Below, one piece after another: positions 11,771-22,744 of a stretch of DNA of 64,000 nucleotides; the first letter of the stretch is position 1; each line of letters opens with the position of its first letter. This DNA is from Calliopum simillimum (Eukaryota; Arthropoda; Insecta; Diptera; Lauxaniidae). Location of the stretch: contig OX638371.1 in the NCBI GenBank assembly GCA_951812925.1, positions 79,803,697-79,867,696 on the forward strand, given 5' to 3'. Under the pieces are notes generated by a model, which was not told the origin of the DNA, did not search any database, and saw nothing but the letters and a program-made list of their open reading frames with translations. Position numbers and translations under genes: made by a program.

Positions 11771-12774
11771 ACAGGGTGTATCGCATAAGGTTACGAAGCT
11801 TCTAGGAGGAGATAGAAGAGGCCTAGACTAACCAAAAATTGCACTTGGAGAGGAGGTCTAAAATGTACCCCTGAGAAGTTATGGGGTTAAAACTGAATTT
11901 CTGACTTGTTTCAGAAAAAAAAAAAATTTCTTGGATCACCCCATCGTTTTAGAGAAAACATTTCTATGGTATAGTTTTAGCGATTTGTAAAGGCTTTTAG
12001 ATGGTGTATATGACTTATAGAATTGAAAAGGATTTCCCAAAGTTCTGGACCTTTAAAGTTAATATTTTAATTTGTTTTTCCTATTTTTTGAGTTTGGCGA
12101 TCATTTTAGTATGAAAAAGGTCCTATTAACATATCCTTTTACAATATAATTTTTTTTTGAAATCTTCGTTTAATTTTCTTCGATTTGGTGGCTCTTTTAT
12201 CTTACCAATTTGTTAGTTTGAGGTCAGAAAAAAATACTTTTTAAGAAAAATCCGTCTGAAGGCTCTGCTACATAAAGTGTAGTGCGTATAGCGCGCACAT
12301 CATATGCAGCGCAACACATGCGAGATACACAGAAAAGTATTTTTTCCGACCTCAAATTAAAAAATTGGTATAATAAATGTACTACTTAATTGAAGGAAAT
12401 TGAACGAGGTTTTGAAAAAAAAATTATAAAAGGGTATATTAATAGGACCATTTTCATACTAAAATGGCAGCCAAAGTCAAAAATGGCGAAATAAAATTTA
12501 AATATCAATTTTAAAGGTCCAGAACTCTGTGAAATCCTTTTAAACCCTATAAACTATATACACTATCTGAAAGCTCTTACAATTATCTAAGTTTTCGCCA
12601 TAGAAGTGTTTTCTCTAAAGAAAATTTTTTTCTGAAACAAGTCAGAAAATCAGTTTTAACCCTATTACTCCTTAGGGGTACATTTTAGACTCCCCTCTCG
12701 GCGCAATTTTTTGTTAGACTAGACCTCCTCTATCACCTCCCAGAAGCTTCGTAACCTTTTGCAATACACCCTGT
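11771..12774. mobile_element. 1-kb inverted-repeat element, complete copy
   Basis: Terminal acagggtgta (11771) and tacaccctgt (ending 12774) are inverted and the pairing continues for about 450 bp per side. Pairs include ggttacgaagcttct / agaagcttcgtaacc, aaaatgtacccct / aggggtacatttt, ctgacttgtttcag / ctgaaacaagtcag, ttctggacctttaa / ttaaaggtccagaa and tttgaggtc / gacctcaaa. The centre near 12290 is unpaired. No transposase frame is present. This is a non-autonomous DNA element. A single-arm relative lies at 42.61-42.98 kb. Confidence 0.85.
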
Positions 12775-13135
12775 GTTTTCTTTTTGGACGTTTTATTAAC
12801 AATAGTATTTTGAATAATATGATGTATGAGATCCATCTTACTTCCATACGATGCACTATGTTTTTTTTTTTTGACAAAAAATTTACACAAAAATAAATCA
12901 CTACAAGGACACATTTTCTTTAAAAAAAATAAACGCGAAACTAAAGGTTATACATTCATCTGTCTGAAAAGATGCCCGTTTTTTCCAGCATCTGATCCAC
13001 AAATAGCGACACTGGACGAAATCTCTTGAATTTTGAAAAAATCGATTTTTCTGTTTGAAAATGTTAGTCACATTAAACGCAGGAGTGATGTATGAATAAA
13101 TTTATGTGCATTCAATCAAAACAAGTAAGATGAAA
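12775..13135. other. No gene seen
   Basis: A/T-rich DNA with only short chance frames. No repeat structure was noticed. Confidence 0.4.
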
Positions 13136-13139
13136 TCAA

Positions 13140-13630
13140 CTCAAAGTGAAAATGGGCGGTGCCACTCCCCAAAAACAAATTCGTCATATCTCCGAAACTA
13201 TTACACGCATGCAGATAAGATTCGGCATGTTTGTAATAGGCACACAGAGAAATAATATTTACAAGAAAAGTGGGCGTGGCCACGCCCCAAAAATATAGAA
13301 CACATCATATCTCCGAAACCTTTGACCCATTTCGATGAAATTCGGATTGTATACAAAAGTCATCAAGGCAAATAAAATCTGCTGAAAAACTATGTGGTGC
13401 CACGCCCACAGGCAGAGCTACATGAATGATCTTGTTCCTATAGAACAGAGTGGCAATTAATAAGGATATGTTCATTGTTGGGCGTGGTACGCCCTTTTTT
13501 TCAGCAAATGCTATTTGACTCACTACCCTTTATATATATACCGAAATTCATCCCTATAACTCACATTGTTTCAGAGATATGATAAATTTTATATTTGAAG
13601 GGCGTGGCACCGTTCACTTTTTCAGTGGAT
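13140..13630. repeat. Dispersed repeat of ~120-bp units with gccacgccc and catatctccgaaac boxes
   Basis: Units at about 13150, 13270, 13390, 13480 and 13590 alternate a gtggcgtggccacgcc-type box with catatctccgaaac or its inverse (tttcagagatatgataaa at 13568). Gatgaaattcgg-type and ctatttgactc-type blocks lie between. The last two units are in inverse orientation to the first two. The sequence is non-coding. Confidence 0.6.
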
Positions 13631-13634
13631 GTTA

Positions 13635-15600
13635 TTTCACTCTATGCCTTTTCCAAACATGAAGTAATATAAATCGTACTTCTATGAATCCCAAGCAATA
13701 TTAATATTGTGGATGACATGAAAATCCTGCTCTACTTAGACTATGTATTTGCTTAATTAATATTGCACACAAAAGCATCATAATAAGGCTCGATAAAAAT
13801 CTCTCATTTCAAACTTGAAACAACCTTGTGGGTATTTCCGTTGCTTTCATTTTTTGTCCTTTAACACACACATATGTAACTGCCTAAGAAATTAAGCCTT
13901 TGCTTATGTGTATAGCATTTCTATTTGAACGTCTACTATGTGTACCTGTATAAATTGCCCATTTGAATTGTGTGTAAAATTGCTTGTCGGTTTCTTTTAC
14001 TCTGCTTTCCTGTTCATATATCCTTAAACAATGTCAACATGGTATTTCACGCATGAATCAACAATACAATTGCTCAGACTACTCACAATCGTATCGGTAA
14101 ATAGATTTTGGCCCAAAACTTCAATGTCTAGCCTATGGTTTTGTTCGAATTTCAATGTTTCTTTTGTTATGGAATTGGCATTTCTGCAATATTCAACTAT
14201 TGAATATCACACAGATGTGTATGTCATATGCAATGGAGACGTTTATTTGTGACAGCTGCTTTTGCAGGAATCAAGTGGTCATCCAGGTGCATATGTGGTA
14301 AAATGCTTAATTTTTTGGTAGACATAGCAGGCATGTTTTCACCTAACTTTTTGGTATTGTTTGAATTCAATTTCTTTTTGTTTTTGCTTTATTTTTTCCA
14401 TTGTTTTGCAATGGTTTCGCTTTTAATTTGGCTACAGGATATTGGTATTGGTCTGAAAATATTGTTTATCTAACAGATTTTACTACATTGGTTTAATATA
14501 AGTAATTAAATTTTTCGGGAAATCCATTAAGCCAATCTCTCGAATTACAAGTGTGTGATTAAGATCTACACTGCCAAACTGTTTTTGCGCAAATTCAATT
14601 TTACAATGCAACCGTCTTTAACCAATTACTCAGAGTTGACAAGGAAAATATATTGATTACTATAACCACCATACAGACAGACAGACTGACCGACCGACAA
14701 GCAGCACTTGATGATTTTGTTTGATTTTTATCAGTAACATACACCGAACAAGTGTTTGGTCAATTTTTTATTTTGTAGCCTCAAGTAGATTTTGTAGTTT
14801 TTGCTTTTTTATGTTATCCTTCCTCCTTTTTATAATTGCACTCCTTAGTCACATATCCGTTTCTCTGCTTTCTAGATATTGTGTGAACACAGAATTGCTT
14901 TTCTATGTAATTTTTTAGCACAACAATTCCACAATGTAAGTACGTACAGGACGGGTACTATGTGTATGGCATGAGAGCTGACTTCCATTCCAGATGGACA
15001 GGGAATTTATTTGTTTTTTTTTCGCTCTGTTCATAGCAGAGCTTTCATTGCTATGCTGCTCATCGTGTGTTACAGAGCTTAAGGAATTGCAGACAATTTC
15101 ATTGAAATTCAGAGAAAAATAATGAAACGAAGTGAATTGAATTGTGATTGAGATGTCTGATGGTTCATGCAGTTAGTTGCCAACGTATTAGGAAATCTCT
15201 GGGGTTTAATGATTTAAGCCTACTTTTTTCAATTTAATTTTCAGAAATAACACATTATTTAGATCAAAAACAAATGAAAAAATTTACTGGAATCGATCAC
15301 AAATAAAAACCGTGAGATGTGCATGAAAAGAATTTTAATTTTTTGGATTCAAAGTATACTGTGCAAAAGATCCCTTAAATCACACCCTTATAAGAACTGT
15401 CATATCTCGAGAAATTTTTTTTTATTTTCTAAAGCTTAAGACTGCCAGAGTATTGAATTTCAGGCCTTAAAACAATAATTTCAGGAACAAAAATGTGAAA
15501 GTTTTACTCTTTCTGAAGAATAAGTATCAACGATTCTGTGGTTTTTTAAAAATGTCTGAAAACTATTCAAAAGCTTTAGGATTTTAGCATCTATAGTTTT
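13635..15600. other. No gene supported
   Basis: T-rich frames at 14031-14473 and 14721-14918 give only hydrophobic, low-complexity peptides. A CAGA/GACC-type short repeat lies at 14670-14700. Nothing else stands out. Confidence 0.4.
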
Positions 15601-16054
15601 ATTCAAGTCAGAAAAATGACTGTGTGAAAGGCCGATCAAACCGGTTTAAGTGTAAGCATCAAAGCGTGGATGAATGGAAGGGAACACCGTAACATACATG
15701 CTGTTGACATTATAAAAGCAGTATAGATGATCAGTTTTGATGAGTCTTTCGTGAGCCATCAATCCGACTAGATCAGTCTGGTGGCAACCATTAAATAGGG
15801 ATTTTCATGAAGTGAAGTTAGCTAAAAAATTATCAAAGCTCCACGGAACAACAAGGACATCAGTGAAAACAAAAATCATGAAAGTACCGCAAGATTAAAG
15901 TGAAAATAAATCGTCAAAATGCCGCACGATCAAAGCGACAGAAAACTACAGAACAATGTCTTGATAGTGGGGTTCAGGAATCAGTGCATGCGCGCTACAG
16001 GACATCAGTAAAACTAATACGTTCATAGTTGTGCTTAAAACAGTAAGCGAAGGT

Positions 16055-16410
16055 AGTAGAACCATTGGACAAAGCTTCACAGGAATTCGGGACCCTAAAA
16101 AGTCTTTCCAAGCCTATGAGAGCGAGCGTAGGCATTATAACCGTTGGACTAAGCTTAACAAGAATTCGGGACCCTAAAATGTTTTTCCGAGTCTGTGAGG
16201 ACCTTGTCAAACAAAATAGTTAAAACATAATATATTGAAGTCAGGAAGTCAAATATGTAGTTGGAGAAAGCTTCATAGGAATTTGCGACCCTGAAAAGTC
16301 TTTCCGAGCCTGTGAGCTTTTCCCACAGAATAAGTAGTTACAACATAATGTAGTGAAGTTAGGAAGTAGAACCATTGAACCAAACTGCACAGAAATTTGT
16401 GACCCTGAGC
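16055..16410. repeat. Degenerate minisatellite, about four units
   Basis: Four direct units begin near 16056, 16140, 16258 and 16370. They share agaaccattggacaaagctt, cacaggaattcgggaccct, aaaagtctttccgagcc and tgtgag. The spacing is uneven (about 85 to 120 bp). Units 2 to 4 also share a ttaaaacataatatattgaag-type insert. The surrounding 15640-16500 is less A/T-rich and may belong to a decayed transposon, but no domain is legible. Confidence 0.7.
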
Positions 16411-16828
16411 ATGGAATCATGGAGGACCATAGAAAAGAACAAGTCTAGTATTTTCCTTAGGGACGTTGACGCCAAGTTAGGAAAACAGAACTACCAAGAT
16501 ATATAAAAGTAGCTATGGACTTGAATGAAAAATAAATAAATTGTTGGGATGCAAAAAGGTTTAGCTTGACAAGATGACTGAGCGTAATGAGAGAAAACAA
16601 ACAGAACTAATAGCATCAGTTAGTAAGATTTTTCAATCTCCCTCAATTCGCTGCAGAATTAAAGGTCTCATCAAAAAGTCCACAGCTGCGTTTCGCTGGC
16701 CCACTTGAAACTCTACCACAGATTCTCTATTCATGTGAAAAATATGATAAGGAATACTCATAGTACATGATAGCATCAAGGATTTGGAAGCTAAAATACA
16801 TATAATCATTAGAAGAATACAATATTTA

Positions 16829-17931
16829 GGGGAAAAGTACCGCCTGCGAGCATGGTTCGGCTGTGAGCACCCCCACAAGCTTTTGAAATAAAACAAATGC
16901 GGCTGTTTTGACAAATGTTGTAGCGAGTGTTATGACAGAACGAAGTTTTTGTGCATATACTGGAGACAACAGACGTATTTGCTGTGTGCTGAGAAGAAAA
17001 TAACTCTTGAGTAAGGGTAAGTCAACACAAAAGCTTTCTTCAATCATTTTCCAAGTGCGATAAATCGAAGTGAATCAATCGAAAAGCTGAGTGCAGTAAA
17101 TTTATTATATTTTAAGATTCAAGACCGAATGCAACCAAAATGTTCACACAACACAATTTCCTCATTGCTTTTCAATGTGGCAGTCAACGTCGAGTGTGGG
17201 CCCCGAATTGGTTCGTGTGTGGGCACCCCTCTCTTTTTATTTAAAGAGTGTGTTTTACTAAAATATCATCGTGGATGCCAACATAACTAATTAAGATTGT
17301 GTTCTTATGCCTTTATGCGCTTTTATAGTGGAAATAAAAGAACCAATAGGCCCTTTAAAGATATCACAATAAAAAAAGTTGTTTTCATTTAGAGTGGGTG
17401 GTAAAATGGCATACCACATTGCAAAAAATATCGGTATTGAGTTTCCAGACAAGTGGATCAAGAAGCAGATGGCGGGCATGGATTGGTACAAAAAATGTAT
17501 GCTTGGCAAAAAAGCAATGTCAACAAGGGCTAGAAATTACGTCACCTAGCCATCTTAGTCTGCAAAACAATTGTTCTGGCATTTACGCCGAAGGCAATCA
17601 AGTCTGGTTTCAGGGCAACAGGCAGAATTTGTTGAATTTGTGTAAGTCAATGTTTCCAAAATAAATTAGTTTTGTTTTCTTTTCCAGTTGATTGCGTTTA
17701 ACTTCATATTAGCCCATTTTCAGCCGATTTTCTAAGGGTGCCCACAACCGAACCAAAATTTTTTTTTAAATAATTTTCGAGCTGACAAAATCAATTAACT
17801 TTCTTCACCAGTAGTTAGCTAAGTACTTAGCTAAGCTTTCCATTGATACTTATATGTTTGTCTAATATTCACTAGGTCAAAAATTATGAGTCGAAAGCAA
17901 AAAGGTGCCCACACCCAGTACTCTTCCCCTG
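16829..17931. mobile_element. TA-flanked pogo/jerky-like element, decayed
   Basis: The ends ggggaaaagtac (16829) and gtactcttcccctg (to 17931) are inverted repeats, flanked by TA at 16827-16828 and 17932-17933. Subterminal gtgagcaccccc, gtgggcacccc, gggtgcccaca and ggtgcccacaccc boxes sit on both sides in opposite orientations. Inside lies a fragment of a CENP-B/jerky-type transposase (listed separately). A non-autonomous member of the pogo group is the simplest reading. Confidence 0.65.
17390..17665 (+). pseudogene. Fragment of a pogo/jerky-type transposase N-terminal region
   Basis: One frame from about 17403 reads KMAYHIAKNIGIEFPDKW, then IKKQMAGMDWYKKCMLGKKA, and soon hits stops. The pattern (L/Y)xxAxxxxIxxPxxW, followed by MAGxDWxxxFMxRxxxLSxR, is the helix-turn-helix end typical of CENP-B/jerky/Tigger-like transposases of insects. 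Stops and shifts follow and the DDE domain is absent. It lies centrally in the 16829-17931 element. The assignment is by remembered family pattern only. Confidence 0.5.
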
Positions 17932-17933
17932 TA

Positions 17934-20160
17934 ATTTTCCTCATTCATTCTTTTAGTACATAGTTGGCAACACTGCATATTAAACACTGATATGACCAGA
18001 GACAAAAATTGCTGCGGGCAATCAGTATGTGTAGATTTAGATATGGTGACTGCTAGAGATTCATCATGGAAGAGAGTAAAGAGTGAAAAATGAAAACTTA
18101 TGCCAAGTACTTTACACGCTGTCGATTTTACTTTAGATCTGTCTATCAATTGCAATGGAAACAGCAGCAGCAGTTGTCCAGAGATTCATTCGTTTCTGTA
18201 TGCATCTTAAGTTTATGGACTGTCACTGTCGTTTCTCAAGCTGTCTGACTGACTGTATGTTTCTCAGACTGTCCTGTCTTTCTGTCTTTCAATATTCATT
18301 TTTTTTTTCTTTTTTTTGCCGTCAATCTCAATGACAGTTGACAAATAGTTGTAGTGCAGTCAATTGAATGTAAGTATGTAAGGACTTTATTTATATTAAA
18401 TGTGAAAGGTCTGTTTTGGCCAATTCTAATATTTGGCTAAAAAAAACAATAATTATATTTTGGCTAATGAAATTGACCTCAATTATATATGTATGTAGAG
18501 TATGAAATGTTAAAATATGCTCCTGTCTGTGTATGCGATTTATATTGTCAATCATTCTGAAGATTAGGCAGTAAAGAGTAAAAGATATATACTTTTTGTT
18601 TATTTATATATTTAAATCATCTCTAGCAATGCTTGCATTAAAGCTTGAAAATTTCAAATAAATATCAATTCAATTTCAATTCCTTTAAATTGTAAAGAGC
18701 TTCAACACAATTATCCTTATGACCTATAAAAGAATTCATAACAATGAATGTCCTACAATTTGTTATCGCATAACCATAATTTAACCTTGCACCAAATACC
18801 GGATATAACTCATTTTCTATTTTTATTTCTATTTCCTCAATGGCTTCATTGTCAGGCAGTTTTTCGAGAGAGAAAAAAGAAAAAAAAAAATCAGAATGTA
18901 TTTAATCAAAGTCGATGTTCTTATTAAATTGATACAAACGAACAGACAAGGACATGGATAAAACATGGTGTTTTTGTTCGTTTTTCTTCATTTTTGTTAG
19001 AAAATACTAATGTCTTAATATAGACAAACAAAATGAGACCAAACTGACGTACAGATCTATGTCAATACAAAACGAGATACAGCAAGAAACACGCAAACGT
19101 TAAATGATATCTTCATTAATGTTGTTCTGAAATACCAAGGTACGGATATAACAAATGAAATGAAACACAAAGGACATGACAAAAATACAGAGATAGGAAA
19201 AAAATACAAAACTGCAACAACTGAAGCAATATAACGTTGTAGCGTTTTGTTGTATTGTGATAAAAATAGTGGTATTATTGTAGTATTACTATGTTGTAGG
19301 GTAAAGTATACAAAGCGTAAGCAACAGTGTAGCGGATTCCATGAGAAGTTATTCGATGAAAGATAAAAATCGATTTTTACCCTGGAAACTTGTTCTTCAA
19401 GAGCTTCCGATGACCCATTTAAATTTTTATGGCAATCGGTTGTGCCAAACCCGATATATCTATTAAACAGATCAGTGTGTAGATCGATTTTTCCTTTTTT
19501 TCATGATTTTCAGGCGTGAATAACTTGAAATGAGTGCATTTTCAACGCATGATGAGCAGGGAGAAACTTGTTTCTTGTATCCTGAAAAATATTTTCGTCA
19601 CGGATAAAAAAATGTTTACGCATGCGGTATATGAAATTTTTTCTTCATTTACATTTGTGTTTCTACTTTTCATAACGTGCGCCCCGAATTTTTTTGTCTC
19701 ACCCGGTCTCAAAATGTTTGCGAAAGTGTCCTTTGGTAGTCATAAAATTTTCAGAGCGGAGATTTCCATATTGCCCTCAGGAGCTTGATATGGCTAATAA
19801 GCGGGAAAATAAAAAATTTGATCTTAAAGGTAATCCGCATGCTAATTCTTATTTTTTATTATCGGATGACTTCGTATAATATTATCAAATTAAGTATCTA
19901 TAAACATTTATACAAATTTTGAACCAGCGTTCGTCTGCCAGAGGTTAAAATATATAAAACCGTTCAAACCATACTAAATGATATATCTTCTTTTCACTTT
20001 ATCGAAATGATATTGAACTCTGTAATCATAGAATCTACAAAAATAGGACAACGTAAAAGTAGTCTTAAGAAGACAGATACTAAGAAAGTGAATGGTGTAG
20101 TATATGTAAGCCTCGACATTTGTTTTTCTATAAATATGTGAAAAGTTAACAGATGAGGAA
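17934..20160. other. No gene seen; possible dispersed-repeat tract at 19350-19800
   Basis: There is a short CAG run at 18164-18174 and ctgactgactg-type simple sequence near 18243. The block 19350-19800 has a texture like other dispersed repeats (cgatttttaccctgg, gcaatcggttgtgcc, cgatatatctatt), but I found no second copy in the window. No coding region is supported. Confidence 0.35.
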
Positions 20161-20164
20161 AGTC

Positions 20165-21245
20165 TCTATGGTTTTACGTGAGCACCTGCCATGATGGCTT
20201 AATCCTTCGGTGTTCAAAACATACGGTCATTATACGACAGATGGCGCAACCTTCCATCAGTATAAAGCTGATAGTTAGTTTTCATTTTTAGAATCATGCG
20301 ATCAGACACAATCCCTTCCAATGGTAGGGAAATGAGGACTACCTAAACTTTTGCCATTCTTTGGGTCATGGCACCTGGTTGAGAATGCAATTCCACACCG
20401 AGTATTCAAACACTTCCTGCAATTTAAGTCCATACTACAGCCACCACGAAACTCCCCGAGTTGCCGTCCCAATAGTCAGTTGGAATATCCAGCGAACCGG
20501 ATGCTTTAAAGGGCTACTGACTCTCGTAGTACCAGAATAATCTCTGGTCAGACTTCGTAGCAATACGCTACTGTTAGTATAACTCTGATCAGCCTGGAAC
20601 TAATCACCCATGTCGATTTACCATGTACAACTCGACTAATTATGGATAGTGGGAACACGTTGCCAAGTGCGGATTTCTCAGGAAAACCTTTGAAATCCTA
20701 TCTTGGATTATTTTTTACTACTTTGCCGTATGCGCAACGTGACAATTGGGATAAAAGGGAAAAACCCTCATCTCTCCAAAGTCACACCCTTCCGCCTTCC
20801 TGCTTTGGCTGCTAGCCGACAGCGACACTGCAGTCCTCAGTGTCAACGCCACCCACCATTACCAGGGGTTGCCACTGGGAGGCAGCAGGCTGCTTGAAGC
20901 CAGAGATGGGACAATGTCTAGCCAACAGCCTCTCATGTTTCGTTCAACCACTCCTTCGATAACAACAGTTAATCAACATTAATCCAGCATCAACCAATGC
21001 TTTTGGCAGCAGGGGATCCGGATCGTCTGAATAGATCTCCCATCCCCCATCAATAACTGGGTGATGGTAGGTCGGGGTGGGCCCACCATCAGCCCATCCC
21101 TAACCATCTTTCGATAACCTGGGTAGGGAGGACCTAGATTCCCCACCACCCCATGCGTCACAATCTTTCGCATCCATTGCAACCTTCGGTATACAACTTC
21201 AACACCCCTTAAGCCAGCCGTGCACAACTACAAGGTTAGAAAGGT
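20165..21245. other. G+C-richer island, probably decayed transposon sequence
   Basis: This ~1-kb stretch is clearly less A/T-rich than its surroundings and has proline/alanine-rich short frames on both strands. Words such as gacagatggcgcaacc (20248) and the cctggttgag region suggest the 5' part of a retroelement, but no protein domain is readable. It may alternatively be a host regulatory or exonic stretch. Confidence is low. Confidence 0.3.
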
Positions 21246-21329
21246 TGGACCAGACCACGAAACAAGAAAGACTGCCAACTGACTGACTGAGGGAGTAAGA
21301 CAATCGATCAATTTTTATAAGGAGTCGTG

Positions 21330-21790
21330 ATTGTGATCCTCTTTTTCAGTGGATTCGTCTGTCAGAAAAAATAAACTAAGCCATAAAAAAGTATTTTTGG
21401 GATTTTCTCTTACTTTTCCCATACGTTTGCCTGGCTGAAAAAAAGCAAGCCATATGAAAGTTTTTTGAGATTTTCCGGGAAAGTTTAGGGATTTCTGGAA
21501 AATGCTCTTACTCAGGATCAGCTCGAAACAAGCTAAAAATTCTTATGTTAAAAGCTTTCAACGCTAATTTCCCTGTGGAGTTGTCAGGTTGAAAAAATAA
21601 AGTTGCTAGTTTTGCGAAAAACGCTTTTCGCTCAAAATAAGTTCGAAACTTGCTCGAAACTCTTGTGCAGTCACTAAATATTCCTGTAGGTTCGACTGAC
21701 TAAAAGAACTAAGGTTAGCCATACAAAATTATTTTTTCCGATTTTTCGCAAAATGGAAAATTTCACAGATACCTCGCTCGAAACCACTGT
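21330..21790. repeat. Degenerate direct repeat, about four units
   Basis: Units near 21350, 21425, 21575 and 21690 share a tgtcaggctgaaaaaa-type block, aagccatayraaagt and ggattttc-type blocks. Gctcgaaac/gttcgaaac words are interspersed. The order is partly preserved. It is non-coding. Confidence 0.45.
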
Positions 21791-21879
21791 TGAAAAGTTC
21801 GAACACTTTGTGGTTCTGTCGTTTTATTTGTTTAAGCTAAAGTAATTTAGTAGTAGAACTTGTAAATGTGTATTAACTA

Positions 21880-22740
21880 TTACCAATACTATTATTTTTA
21901 ATATGATACTACTGCAACTAATACTGTTACTAGTATGTTTACTACTATTTCTATTATTATTTGTACTACTATTTCTACTACCATTCCTACTTCTATTTCT
22001 TCCACCATTTCTGCAACTACTTATTATGATCCTGTCCTTTTATTTGTTTAAGGGAAAGTAAGTTAGTAGTAGAACTTGTAACTGTTTATTTACTATTATT
22101 TTTACATAATACTTTTGCAACTAATACTTCTACTTCTATTTCTACTACTATTTCTACTGCTTTTTCTTCTACTATTCCTACTTTTATTTCTACTACTATT
22201 TCTACTACTATTTCTACTACTATTTCTACTACTATTTCTACTTCTATTTCTACTACTATTTCTACTACTATTTCTACTGCTTTTTCTTCTACTATTCCTA
22301 CTACTATTTCTACTACTATTTCTACTTCTATTTCTACAACCATTTCTACTACCATTTTACTTTTATTTTTAATACTTCTGCAACTAATACTTCTACTTCT
22401 ATTTCTACTACTATTTCTACTACTATTTTTTAAGGCTTTTTCTACTACTATTCCTACTGCTATTTCTACTACTATTTCTACTACTTTTTCTACTACTATT
22501 TCTACTACCATTTCTACTACCATTTCTACTACTATCTCTACTACTATTTCTACTAATATATCTTCTCCTATTTCTACTTCTATTTCTATTACCATTTCTA
22601 CTACCATTTCTGCTACCATTTCTACTAATATTTCTATTGCAATGTCTACAACTATTTCTACTACAACTACTTCTACTACAAACAAATACTTTTAGTACTA
22701 CTTTTACTGCAAACAATACTACTTTTACCACTCCCAATAT
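21880..22740. repeat. Microsatellite with 12-bp period (atttctactact)
   Basis: Long runs of atttctactact, with variants atttctacttct and ccatttctacta, fill most of 22120-22680, with looser TACT-rich flanks from 21880. The two minus-strand and one plus-strand long frames here (VEIV..., SRNSSRN..., LLLF...) are products of the repeat, since its length is a multiple of three. They are not genes. Confidence 0.9.
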
Positions 22741-22744
22741 CTTT

